This document shows, in pieces, positions 1-7,328 of a stretch of 13,497 nt of DNA (its first letter is position 1; every line of letters begins with the position of its first letter). Under the pieces are notes generated by a model. It had not been told where the DNA came from. It was given only the letters and a program-made list of their open reading frames with translations, and made no database searches. The position numbers and the translations under genes are program-made. This stretch comes from JBNJEM01 sp051745935. Its GTDB lineage: Bacteria > Planctomycetota > Planctomycetia > Pirellulales > Pirellulaceae. Location: contig JBNJEM010000143.1 in the NCBI GenBank assembly GCA_051745935.1, positions 1 to 13,497 on the forward strand, written 5' to 3'.

Positions 1-22
1 CGTGAGATCCGCGGACACCAGA

Positions 23-44
23 TCAAGTACGATTTCGTACTTGA
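23..44. repeat. Perfect 10-bp palindrome (hairpin)
   Basis: The arms TCAAGTACGA (23-32) and TCGTACTTGA (35-44) are exact reverse complements around a TT centre, giving a cruciform or RNA hairpin with an effective loop of about 4 nt. It is followed by AAAG rather than a T-run, so it is not a classical intrinsic terminator. It lies 3 bp before a second palindrome at 48-67. It could be an operator for a dimeric regulator or part of a REP cluster; the sequence does not decide. Confidence 0.7.
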
Positions 45-47
45 AAA

Positions 48-67
48 GACGGGCCTGGAGACCCGTC
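48..67 (+). repeat. REP-like palindrome, 6-bp stem and 8-nt loop
   Basis: GACGGG (48-53) pairs with CCCGTC (62-67) around an 8-nt loop and is followed by CTACATA. The palindrome at 1421-1440, read on the minus strand, has the same plan: GTCGGG, an 8-nt purine-rich loop, CCCGAC, then GTACA. Shared stem length, loop length and trailing TACA suggest one family of extragenic palindromes. Confidence 0.55.
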
Positions 68-416
68 CTACATATACTGTTTGCAACGTTAGGGTAAACA
101 CAAGCGACCACACTGTATGCGACATCGGTCGCCTCGAAAACCCGGCCTGGCCTCCGACCACCTGATCTCGGGCTTTGGCCTACGGTCACGTTTTCCGAGG
201 TATTCGCGTTAGTGGCTGATACATCACCCGGACGAGCCGGAACCATACAGGGTTGGGCCGCGTAGGTGTGAGGTGTCAGGTTTCAGAGTCGCCGATGCCA
301 CCGAGCGGGCCGTCGAGCATTTCGCGCGCCGCGACCCCGATGAGCCGAAGCCATGCGGTCCAACTTTATCGTTCAGGCGCTCGGATTTCGCGCAAGATTT
401 CACCCGTGACGGTCCA

Positions 417-457
417 GCGAGTTTCAGGAGCGGGAGCCCCCTTTTGTCACGGGCTGT
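417..457 (+). repeat. Dispersed repeat, copy A
   Basis: This is the most diverged of three collinear plus-strand copies of a 41-bp module, matching copy C (11164-11204) at 32 of 41 positions by hand alignment. The best conserved parts are GGAGCGGGA and TTTTGT-AC-GGCTGT. It overlaps the kinase stop codon (447-449), so the last kinase residues, around SYSP, are encoded within the repeat. That suggests insertion at, or erosion of, the original 3' end of the kinase gene. Confidence 0.6.
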
Positions 458-1373
458 AAGACGCCACGCGTTCATCCAGAGTCGCGACTTCCAGGTCGAC
501 CAAACGATCCACCAATTCGGGCGCGCTGGGGCGGCGGAGCGGTTCTTTGGCCAGCATGTCTTGCAGCAAATCCCAGATCTCTCGCTGCAGCATCGGGCGG
601 GCCAGACGAGGATTCGGAACCGCGCGCTGCATATGGGCCAACATCAAAGGCCCCGGCTCGGTCTGCGCGAAGGGGGGGGAGCCGGTAAGGAGTTCGTAGA
701 GGGTCACGCCCAGACTGTAAACGTCGCAATAGGAGTCCACCGCCACCGACGAACTGATCATTTCCGGCGCGGTATAAGTCGGTGACCCTCGCAGCGTCCC
801 GCCCGCGGCGGATTCGGAGCTGTTGAGTTTGAGGGCGAATCCCAAGTCGATCAGCGTGGCGTGGCCCGCGGCCGACAGGTGGATATTCCCGGGTTTGACA
901 TCGGCGTGCAGCCACCCGTTTTGATGCAGTTCGGCGAGTGCTTCCGCGATCTGGCGCGCAATCCAGAGGCTGTGGGGCGTGGAAAATGGCGCATGGGCCG
1001 CCACGGCCCGATCCAACGTGACGCCTTGCATCAACGGCATGACGATCGCCGGCGGGGAGCGATCCAAATGGGTGGACAAGACGGCAACGAGGTGAGGATG
1101 GGCCACCGCTCGGCCGACCGTCGCCTCCCGCAGCAAAAGTTGCTCCGCCCGCTGCCGCTTGTCATCGTCCGCCGTGGCGACCTTAATGGCATAATCAGCG
1201 GGCCAGTCCGGGGGGCAATCACGCGGTCTGCCACGGTAGACGATCGACCATTCCCCCTCGCCCAAACGACCCACCAGCTCCCAGTCGCCAATGCAATGGC
1301 TGACCGATGCTTGATGGCGATGAGGGGTCCGGCCGTGAGCCAAATCGGTTTTGATGTATTTCGAGGAATCCAT
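447..1373 (-). CDS. Soluble Hanks-type Ser/Thr protein kinase
   Basis: A cytoplasmic ATP-dependent protein kinase of 308 residues. The core is complete: glycine-rich loop GRLGEGEWSIVY (36-47), ATP lysine K64 in YAIKVA, probable alpha-C glutamate E83, catalytic loop HADVKPGN (156-163; base D158, N163), DLG in place of DFG (176-178), APE (202-204) and the DVYSLG helix (217-222). The HRD arginine is alanine, so this is a non-RD kinase, which by family knowledge may depend less on activation-loop phosphorylation. Unlike many bacterial Hanks kinases it has no transmembrane segment or C-terminal sensor domain; it ends soon after the kinase fold. The start at 1373 (MDSSKYIK) is chosen because the longer GTG-initiated reading from 1523 runs through a REP-like palindrome (1421-1440) and adds nothing recognisable; neither start has a clear ribosome-binding site. 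The spacing from the upstream same-strand gene (283 bp) argues for its own promoter. The substrate is unknown. Confidence 0.9.
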   Translation of the reverse strand: MDSSKYIKTDLAHGRTPHRHQASVSHCIGDWELVGRLGEGEWSIVYRGRPRDCPPDWPADYAIKVATADDDKRQRAEQLLLREATVGRAVAHPHLVAVLSTHLDRSPPAIVMPLMQGVTLDRAVAAHAPFSTPHSLWIARQIAEALAELHQNGWLHADVKPGNIHLSAAGHATLIDLGFALKLNSSESAAGGTLRGSPTYTAPEMISSSVAVDSYCDVYSLGVTLYELLTGSPPFAQTEPGPLMLAHMQRAVPNPRLARPMLQREIWDLLQDMLAKEPLRRPSAPELVDRLVDLEVATLDERVASYSP

Positions 1374-1420
1374 GGGAGGAGCGAACAGAAAAGGCGTCAC
1401 CGCATGGCCGATGAGTGTAC

Positions 1421-1440
1421 GTCGGGCTTTCCCACCCGAC
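1421..1440 (-). repeat. REP-like palindrome upstream of the kinase
   Basis: GTCGGG (1421-1426) and CCCGAC (1435-1440) form a 6-bp stem with an 8-nt loop. On the minus strand it is followed by GTACA, the same plan as at 48-67. Its presence supports starting the kinase downstream at 1373. Confidence 0.55.
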
Positions 1441-1624
1441 ACCGGTAGCTCCGGCCAAACACGGTAAGATTCTTCAACAAACCAAATATCACGGCACACA
1501 TCGGGGCCACGAAGGCTAAGCACAAGGCCGTGTTGCCCCTGGGGCCTTCCGGGAGCGAGCGAACACTTACCGACGGAAACATGGACCGCGCAAGCTCGGC
1601 TCGCTCACGCCATTCCCAGGCACC

Positions 1625-1646
1625 CTATTCCTTCACTATTCCTTCA
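1625..1646. repeat. 11-bp tandem duplication
   Basis: CTATTCCTTCA occurs twice head to tail (1625-1635 and 1636-1646), 11 bp beyond the stop codon of the large minus-strand gene. It is a simple direct duplication consistent with slippage. The rest of the 1374-1656 spacer contains an 8-bp inverted repeat (GAGCGAGC at 1553-1560, GCTCGCTC at 1599-1606) without a T-run. I see no clear promoter. Confidence 0.8.
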
Positions 1647-1656
1647 CCCTACTAAG

Positions 1657-4600
1657 TCACTCCTTCGTTGCTGGCTGTCCGTCCTGTTCATTTCGCGGGC
1701 GTTCCGCCAACCCCACCACGGACTCGCTACTCAAGTAGGAGAACAGATCGGCGATCTCATCTTGGCTCAGTGTCTTCAGCAGTCCATCCGGCATTGCGGA
1801 CGCGTTGCTCGGGGTGATTTCATCGATTTCTTCTTCCGGAATAGAGGTTTTTTCTCCATCCGAGTCGAGCAGTACTTTCTCGCCAGCCGGCCCCGGCGCC
1901 ACGATTCCCGAGAGGACGCGGTCGTCCGCGAGGCGCACTTTTTTGGAAGCATATTGGCTGGAGATGACGTGCGACGGGTACAGAATCGATTGTAGAATCT
2001 CTTTGCGCGTCGCCCGCTTCGTCACGTCCGTCAAATCAGGCCCCATTGACTCGCCCACCTTGCCATAACGATGGCACCGATCGCAAGCGGATTCCTGGAA
2101 CACGACGGCCCCGCTGGCCGAGTCGCCGTTGCGTCCCTCCTTGCCCCGCAGAAACTCATACAATTCATCAAACTTCCATTTAGTCTCTACTGTTTCCCGG
2201 GGAGGCGTGGCGGGAGGAAGGTTGGGGTAGGAGCGAGCGAACCAGTCCCGCCACGACTCGAGTTTCCGTTGCCAATCGTCCGTATCGGTTCCCACGGTTT
2301 CGCCGGTCCAGTTTTCCAACAGCATCACCGTTTCTTCCGCCCGTTGTTTGTCCAGCCGCGATCCGGCAAGAATAAGTTGGCGGATATGTTCGGGATCATC
2401 CGGTGCTCGATCAACCGACAGCAGCCGGCAGACGACCTCCTCCAACGTTTCGGATTCCAGTATTGGAAGACTCTTCACCAAGTATTTCCAGTTCTCGCCA
2501 TGCGGCGATTGGGCCAGCCCCATGGCAACCGGTTCGCGGCGTTCGGGGTTTCGATCCCAGATCGAGCGCAAGTAGGCCATCGACTGGTCATCGCCATCGC
2601 GTGCCAACACGGCGACGATCCCGACCATCAGCTGTTTGCTGGTGAAGTCGGTGTGATGTTCGAGTTTTTCGTCGAGTTCTTGTAGCGCGGCCCGCAGGTC
2701 GTCATTGAGTTGAGGGGGCAGGCTGTAAAGCGCTCCCAGGGCCGCGTCCGGTAATTCATCGCCCCGGGGCAACACTTGGATGCTTTCCTCCAACGTCAAA
2801 GTCTTTGCCATGTCCCGGGCCGCGTTGCCGAGATAGAGCGGATAACTGCCGCCCCCCTCCCGGGTCTTGGCCTTGGCCAGGAAACGAAAGAGTTTCATTT
2901 TGTGCTTCGTCGTCCAGCCCGACTCCAGGAACGGCAAATACATGGCCAAGTGCACTTTCTCGGCATTGGGCACGTCGGATTCCAGGTAGTCGAAGTACCG
3001 TTCCATGATGGAGGAACACTGCAGATACACCAACAACCGGATCAATTCCCGGTTCATCAGATGGTCTCCCGCCGGGAACTCCGCCGCTAACTGATCCCGC
3101 AGTACAGTCAGCTCTTCCGGAGAGACCTCTCCTTGCATGAGCGCGACTTGCATCACGCGTAGCATGTCGATGAAGTCGCCGTCACTGACGAATCCAGTCA
3201 TGAGTTCACGGATCCGCTCAATGACGGCCGCGGCGTTCTCGCGACTCGGCTCGGCGATCAACATCGCCAGCCCGCCTTGGACAACGACGCGATCGTCTTC
3301 AGCGGAGAGAATTTTGGATCGCCATTGTTCCACTGGACCGCGCTCCAACAACCGCCGCGCGGCCCAGGCTTCAAATCGGTCATCGGAAGCCAGAACGGGA
3401 AGGATGATGTCGGGGGGGGCGGTTTGCCCGGCGCGAGCCAGCGCCTCCATCGCTTTGCGGCGCACGCGGCGATCGGAGTCCTCGAGCATGTCGACCATCC
3501 GTTCGTGCATTTCATTTCCACCGTAGACCCCCATCAATTCGGTTGCCTTTTCCCGGACGCTCTCGTTTTTGTCGCCGGACAGTCCCAACAGTTGATCGGT
3601 GGTGGGTCGGGGACCGTAAAGCTGCATGAGGTCGAGAGCTCGCGTGCGATAGTGCGTGGGATTGGTGGTGCCGCGAGCCACGCCCATCAGCATCGGGCCC
3701 CAGTCCGCGTCCAGCTGGCGACGCAACCGGGCCACCTCTTGCCGGCTCCACGCGCTCTGCAGCTGAGGCATCCGAATTGCCGGTGTGATACTGGAGTCAC
3801 GCCCTTTAACGCTCCCCCCCTCATCCCCGTCATACGTGACGCGATAGACGCCCCCGCCCGTGCCGCGGCCACCCGTGACGAAGTAAAGCCACCCGTCCGA
3901 GCCGACATCCAGATCGGTGACATTCAACGGTTGCCCCTCCAAAAAGACCTCCGTGTTGGCCGTATACGAGGCCCCGTTCCGCTTCAACTGAACCGCGAGA
4001 ATCCGACCTTTGTCCCAGTCGCCCAGAAAGAGGGCATTTTGGTACCGTTTTGGAAACAGGTGATGCGTATAAAAGATGGCGCCCGTGGGCGACCCACGAC
4101 CGGTGCCGACAATGGCAGGCAACGAATCGACATAATACTCGGGCCATTTCGCCCAACCACTGCGCCAGCCCAGTTCAGCGCCGGGCACGACGTGACAAAT
4201 GCGAGTGGGACGATACCAGGTCGTCCCCATATCCGATTCCATATCACTGTCGTGAATAAACAGCTCGCCGTCCGGATGAAACGCCAAATCATATGTGTTC
4301 CGCAAACCACCCGCGAACAGCTCCACCGTTTGACCACTCAGGTCGGTGCGAATGATTACCCCGCCCGGTGCTTTCCGGCCCGCGGCGTGGCCACCAGGAT
4401 CTTCATATCGCGGCCTCAACAAATCCCCTTCGTAGTAACCCCGATGCGGGCTGGACGGAGCATACTCCTTCAGTGGCGATGAGTGATTCCCAATCGCAAT
4501 GTACATCCAACCGTCCGGCCCGAGAGCGATACCATGCGCGCCATGCTCCCCCATTTCGCCCTCGAATTCGAACAGAAGCCGGCACGTCTCCAAAACACCG

Positions 4601-5523
4601 TCGCCGTCATTGTCCGAAAGACGATAGAAGCCATTCCCCTCCGCGCCGTCCGCCGTGACATAGACCTGGCCATTCAGTGCCAAAATACCCTGTACGTTCT
4701 TGACACGCTCGCAATAAACCCGGAGGGAATCGATCACGTCGTCCCGGTCCGAATCGACGGCCAACAGCAACGGACCATCCTCCCGGGACAAAATCAGCTG
4801 TCCGAATTCGTTGAAAGCCATGGCGATCAATGAGCCGGTTTCCTCGGCATCAATCACGCGTTGAACTTGAAAATCACGCGCGATCCGAAACCGTTCCGAC
4901 CGGTGGACCTCCGCGCTGGAAACCGTCTCGCGGCGATCCCAAGGAACGGTATCGCCCAGTTTGCCGAAGGACTGAGCGGGTTTCCACAAGTGATCATCGT
5001 AGACGGGATCTTTCCAGAACGGAAATGGCCGAACATTGGTCCGCCACGTTTCGTCCGTGCAGTAGGTAACCCAGCCGTCGTTTTTCTCTCGCACAAAAAC
5101 CCGAGCAACCAGGGCGGCCGTTGATCCCTGCTGGTTCGCGACCCGCGCCGCGATCGTGTTGCGTCCTCCCCGCATTTGCTCCGTGATGTTGTATTCGTCC
5201 AGTTCGCGGGACGATTGACCCTCGCCCACGCGATGCCCGTTCACGTACAACACGTATTCGTCGTCCGCGGCAATCGTCGCCTGCACGCGGATCGGCTCCT
5301 CCACCGTGAAAACCTTGCGGAAGTAACACGACGTCTTGGGAATTTCATTCTTGGAGTGCTCCGGCGACCAAATCCAATGCGCTTCATTGGCGTTGGCCCC
5401 CAGGGCCCCCAGGTGCGCGGTTAGCATACAGAGAGCGGCCAGTGCCAATGCGCCCCATGCCGTCCGGCCCCCACTCTTTTGAACCCAAACACTCGATTGT
5501 ACCCACGGGATCGCGTCTTTCAT
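1657..5523 (-). CDS. Exported beta-propeller / HEAT-repeat / cytochrome c domain protein (planctomycete membrane-bound dehydrogenase type)
   Basis: A 1288-residue exported protein, probably a periplasmic or surface redox enzyme acting on carbohydrate-derived compounds; the substrate is unknown. A long n-region is followed by a hydrophobic stretch (22-43) and a likely signal-peptidase site after ANA (43-45). Residues about 48-200 start HWIWSP and include YVNGHRVG (93-100) and W-R-N motifs, resembling the beta-sandwich N-domain of alpha-L-rhamnosidases. Residues about 205-565 form a glucose/sorbosone-dehydrogenase-like propeller with repeated GPDGWMYIAIG and GSDGWLYFVTGG strands and two DxDxD loops (257-265, 304-312) that look calcium-binding. 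Residues about 580-1100 are helical and HEAT-like. Residues about 1130-1270 are a c-type cytochrome domain with CDRCH (1147-1151), GPDLTDV and the family's MPDGLL ending (1244-1249). The start at 5523 is chosen for the signal peptide and a GAGG 5 nt upstream; the open frame continues to 5898 but that part looks non-coding. The domain order matches planctomycete proteins annotated as putative membrane-bound dehydrogenase/heme-binding. The role in catabolism is inferred. Confidence 0.92.
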   Translation of the reverse strand: MKDAIPWVQSSVWVQKSGGRTAWGALALAALCMLTAHLGALGANANEAHWIWSPEHSKNEIPKTSCYFRKVFTVEEPIRVQATIAADDEYVLYVNGHRVGEGQSSRELDEYNITEQMRGGRNTIAARVANQQGSTAALVARVFVREKNDGWVTYCTDETWRTNVRPFPFWKDPVYDDHLWKPAQSFGKLGDTVPWDRRETVSSAEVHRSERFRIARDFQVQRVIDAEETGSLIAMAFNEFGQLILSREDGPLLLAVDSDRDDVIDSLRVYCERVKNVQGILALNGQVYVTADGAEGNGFYRLSDNDGDGVLETCRLLFEFEGEMGEHGAHGIALGPDGWMYIAIGNHSSPLKEYAPSSPHRGYYEGDLLRPRYEDPGGHAAGRKAPGGVIIRTDLSGQTVELFAGGLRNTYDLAFHPDGELFIHDSDMESDMGTTWYRPTRICHVVPGAELGWRSGWAKWPEYYVDSLPAIVGTGRGSPTGAIFYTHHLFPKRYQNALFLGDWDKGRILAVQLKRNGASYTANTEVFLEGQPLNVTDLDVGSDGWLYFVTGGRGTGGGVYRVTYDGDEGGSVKGRDSSITPAIRMPQLQSAWSRQEVARLRRQLDADWGPMLMGVARGTTNPTHYRTRALDLMQLYGPRPTTDQLLGLSGDKNESVREKATELMGVYGGNEMHERMVDMLEDSDRRVRRKAMEALARAGQTAPPDIILPVLASDDRFEAWAARRLLERGPVEQWRSKILSAEDDRVVVQGGLAMLIAEPSRENAAAVIERIRELMTGFVSDGDFIDMLRVMQVALMQGEVSPEELTVLRDQLAAEFPAGDHLMNRELIRLLVYLQCSSIMERYFDYLESDVPNAEKVHLAMYLPFLESGWTTKHKMKLFRFLAKAKTREGGGSYPLYLGNAARDMAKTLTLEESIQVLPRGDELPDAALGALYSLPPQLNDDLRAALQELDEKLEHHTDFTSKQLMVGIVAVLARDGDDQSMAYLRSIWDRNPERREPVAMGLAQSPHGENWKYLVKSLPILESETLEEVVCRLLSVDRAPDDPEHIRQLILAGSRLDKQRAEETVMLLENWTGETVGTDTDDWQRKLESWRDWFARSYPNLPPATPPRETVETKWKFDELYEFLRGKEGRNGDSASGAVVFQESACDRCHRYGKVGESMGPDLTDVTKRATRKEILQSILYPSHVISSQYASKKVRLADDRVLSGIVAPGPAGEKVLLDSDGEKTSIPEEEIDEITPSNASAMPDGLLKTLSQDEIADLFSYLSSESVVGLAERPRNEQDGQPATKE

Positions 5524-5962
5524 GGCATCCTCGCCCACCGCCAGGTAGAAACTGCGACCGGAGAGAAGTTGCGGAAACGCTCCGACCGGTCCTTCACGCG
5601 CACAAGCCGACGGCCCCTGCTTTGGAGCAAGCCCTCCAATAGCCCCGGATCTCAGCCGGCGGCGGTGTATACGCGTCGCAAAAAAGGAGTTTCCGCCACA
5701 AGCCCGCCCCCGCGGATGGGGAAGGAATCGCGCCGAGCCCCAACCGGCAGCAGCGAACGTTAAGCGGTATATATTGCAAATGGAGTAATGCTTTAGCCGT
5801 CTGAAGTAGAATTCTAGCTTCGTGATCACGAATCCCTTATGACATACCCCGTTTAACCGCAAGGCCAGAACCCGCTCGCCCGCGCGTTGGACCGGCAAGG
5901 ACCATCGCAGCGAACGGCGGCCTGCGCGCTTTCCACGGGCTGCTTCAAACCCTGCTCGCCCC

Positions 5963-5995
5963 GGAAAGCCTTACCTCAGTTCGCTAAAAAGTTAC
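5963..5995 (-). repeat. 33-bp direct-repeat block, left copy (copy E context)
   Basis: These 33 bp match 13315-13347 with one mismatch (C at 5975, T at 13327). On the minus strand they begin GTAACTTTTTAGCGAACTGA. Both copies lie upstream of minus-strand genes for exported proteins: about 440 bp from the propeller/cytochrome start and about 264 bp from the sulfatase start. The sequence just beyond (5930-5962, minus strand) contains GGGTTTGAAGC, a degraded match to the dispersed-repeat core that follows the right copy. Confidence 0.85.
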
Positions 5996-6126
5996 CAAAT
6001 GGAAACGAATTGCGGAAAACACAGCCGGGTTTCTCGCACCCGCGGACAATTGGCTTTTCCGATTCAATTCGGACCGTTCAAACCCTCGGATTCCGCCCCT
6101 CCGCAGGATAGCCTCCCTGACTGGTT

Positions 6127-6166
6127 GCACGGCGCCACTTCCCCGCCGACGCCGTGCCGGTGGCGC
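6127..6166. repeat. Overlapping alternative hairpins
   Basis: GCACGGCG (6127-6134) is complementary to CGCCGTGC (6150-6157), and GCGCCAC (6132-6138) is complementary to GTGGCGC (6160-6166). The two left arms overlap by 3 nt, so the full stems cannot form together. This may be a structured element or simply a chance feature of a GC-rich patch. Confidence 0.5.
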
Positions 6167-6190
6167 TGGGAAGCGATAACAAAACCGCTC

Positions 6191-6249
6191 AGGCTTTCCT
6201 CTTACCCAGGGACTTTTGGAAGCGGAAACCACGTTTTGTGACGGGCTGT
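6191..6249 (+). repeat. Dispersed repeat, copy B
   Basis: The 41-bp core at 6209-6249 (starting GGGACTTTTGGAAGCGG) matches copy C at 37 of 41 positions by hand count. The preceding AGGCTTTCC (6191-6199) corresponds to the junction seen in the inverted copy D, so the repeat unit is longer than its core. It lies about 340 bp upstream of the ABC operon start, outside the promoter. Confidence 0.8.
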
Positions 6250-6483
6250 AAAATGTTCTCTCGTAACGCTTTGCGTTCCTCGGTCGAACCAAAGTGGCGC
6301 TGTCGAACGAGACATCCACGCCCTTAGGCGACCTCGCCGCCGATACGCCGCCAACAGACGGGATCGAAGATTAACAGATTCCATGGAAAGAGGGCAAGAG
6401 AGATCGCCACGAAACCGACCTCGAGCCCGTGGACCGCGCAGCGGCTGCATTCCAAATCAAGGCGGAAATGCCGGATCCCCTTT

Positions 6484-6512
6484 TTGTCGCTGCTGATCGC
6501 GTGACGTATAAT
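6484..6512 (+). promoter_or_regulatory. Sigma-70-type promoter for the ABC operon
   Basis: TTGTCG (6484-6489, 4 of 6 against TTGACA) and a perfect TATAAT (6507-6512) are separated by exactly 17 bp. Transcription would start near 6519, giving a leader of about 75 nt before the ATG at 6594. This is a prediction by eye; planctomycete promoters are poorly characterised. Confidence 0.6.
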
Positions 6513-6593
6513 AGGCGCCCCCTTGAGAAGCGTGCGACATGCCGGGGCATCCCCTAAAACAAGACGAAGAGGGTCCCAGACGAAACCCAAGCC

Positions 6594-7328
6594 ATGTTCG
6601 CGACAAACACATCCCATGAGCCGTCATCCCCGTTACTGCAGTTGGTCGATATTGACCGGACCTTCCGGATGGGTGAGGTCTTGGTCCAGGTCCTCAAGGG
6701 CATTTCTTTCTCGATCCACCCGGGGGAGATGCTAGCGATTGTCGGTCCAAGTGGTTCGGGCAAAACGACGCTCCTCAACCTGATCGGTGGTCTGGACTCC
6801 CCAACCGGCGGCCAGATTTTTTTCCGCGACCGCGACATTTCCCGGGCGTCGCCGGGCGAATTAACCCTTTATCGTCGCGAGGAAATCGGCTTCGTTTTTC
6901 AGTTTTTCAATTTGGTACCCAGTCTGACCGGTCGGGAGAACGTGATGGTGGCCACGGAACTGGTGTCGCGGCCTCGGGACGTTGACGAGATGCTCCAATT
7001 AGTTGGTTTGCAGGACCGCGGCGAGCATTTTCCCGCGCAAATGTCTGGTGGCGAACAACAACGCGTGGCGATTGCCCGGGCGGTGGCCAAGAGCCCCACA
7101 TTGCTTTTGTGTGATGAGCCAACTGGATCACTCGACTTTCAAACGGGAAAGCGGGTATTGCGACTTTTGGTTGATTTGAAGCATCGGTATGAGACGACGG
7201 TCGTCATAATCACGCACAACGCCGCCATTGCGGAAGTCACGGATCGTGTGATTCATCTACGCAGCGGTGAGATCACGGAAGTGGTTGATCACGAGTCGCC
7301 GATTGCCCCGGAGGAGGTGGTCTGGTGA
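6594..7328 (+). CDS. ABC transporter ATP-binding protein (MacB/LolD type)
   Basis: Cytoplasmic ATPase subunit of 244 residues that would power the FtsX-type permease encoded next. All nucleotide-binding motifs are intact: Walker A GPSGSGKTT (51-59), Q-loop Q103 in FVFQFFNLVPSLTGREN, signature SGGEQQ (151-156), Walker B LLLCDEP (170-176) with catalytic E175, D-loop GSLD (178-181) and switch histidine H208. The FNLVPSLT-REN segment and overall length are characteristic of the LolD/MacB/FtsE group that pairs with FtsX-fold permeases. No good ribosome-binding site precedes the ATG; AGAGGG at 6568-6573 is too far away. The stop overlaps the GTG of the permease by 4 nt, implying translational coupling. 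It is the first gene of a three-gene operon behind a strong-looking promoter. The transported substrate cannot be told from this subunit. Confidence 0.97.
   Translation: MFATNTSHEPSSPLLQLVDIDRTFRMGEVLVQVLKGISFSIHPGEMLAIVGPSGSGKTTLLNLIGGLDSPTGGQIFFRDRDISRASPGELTLYRREEIGFVFQFFNLVPSLTGRENVMVATELVSRPRDVDEMLQLVGLQDRGEHFPAQMSGGEQQRVAIARAVAKSPTLLLCDEPTGSLDFQTGKRVLRLLVDLKHRYETTVVIITHNAAIAEVTDRVIHLRSGEITEVVDHESPIAPEEVVW
7311..7318 (+). promoter_or_regulatory. Shine-Dalgarno that fixes the permease start
   Basis: GAGGAGGT lies 6 nt before the GTG at 7325 and 12 nt before the in-frame ATG at 7331. The spacing favours the GTG and hence the 4-nt GTGA overlap with the ATPase stop codon. Confidence 0.75.

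Larger units (their letters stand above)
1..446. other. Non-coding left-edge spacer downstream of the kinase gene
   Basis: No convincing gene is seen here. Frame 1 on the plus strand is open from the edge to a TGA at 163-165, but this stretch is interrupted by two palindromes (23-44 and 48-67) and shows no recognisable protein, so I treat it as non-coding. The right end carries a copy of the dispersed repeat (417-457) that runs into the kinase stop codon. No T-rich intrinsic terminator follows either palindrome. The end of a gene lying left of the window cannot be excluded. Confidence 0.55.
5524..6593. other. Divergent intergenic region with repeats and promoter
   Basis: About 1.07 kb separate the minus-strand propeller/cytochrome gene and the plus-strand ABC operon. 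It holds a 33-bp repeat block (5963-5995), a dispersed-repeat copy (6191-6249), a GC-rich patch with competing hairpins (6127-6166) and a sigma-70-type promoter (6484-6512) for the ABC operon. An AT-rich patch at 5764-5775 (minus-strand TATATA) could serve the minus-strand gene, but no matching -35 is visible. No small gene here shows recognisable protein features. Confidence 0.65.

Noticed and set aside
1..165. Open frame 1 from the left edge as the end of a gene
   Set aside because: Two palindromes interrupt it and the translated residues resemble no known C-terminus; kept only as a possibility.
2071..2685. 204-codon open frame on the plus strand
   Set aside because: Antisense shadow of the HEAT-like and cytochrome part of the large gene; no domain features.
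3277..4482. 401-codon open frame on the plus strand
   Set aside because: It is antisense to the propeller region of the large minus-strand gene, its protein shows no recognisable motifs, and the opposite strand has unmistakable domains.
5524..5898. In-frame 125-residue N-terminal extension of the propeller/cytochrome protein
   Set aside because: It would bury the signal peptide, has no family resemblance and contains AT-rich, non-coding-looking sequence; the ATG at 5523 has a GAGG and directly precedes the signal peptide.
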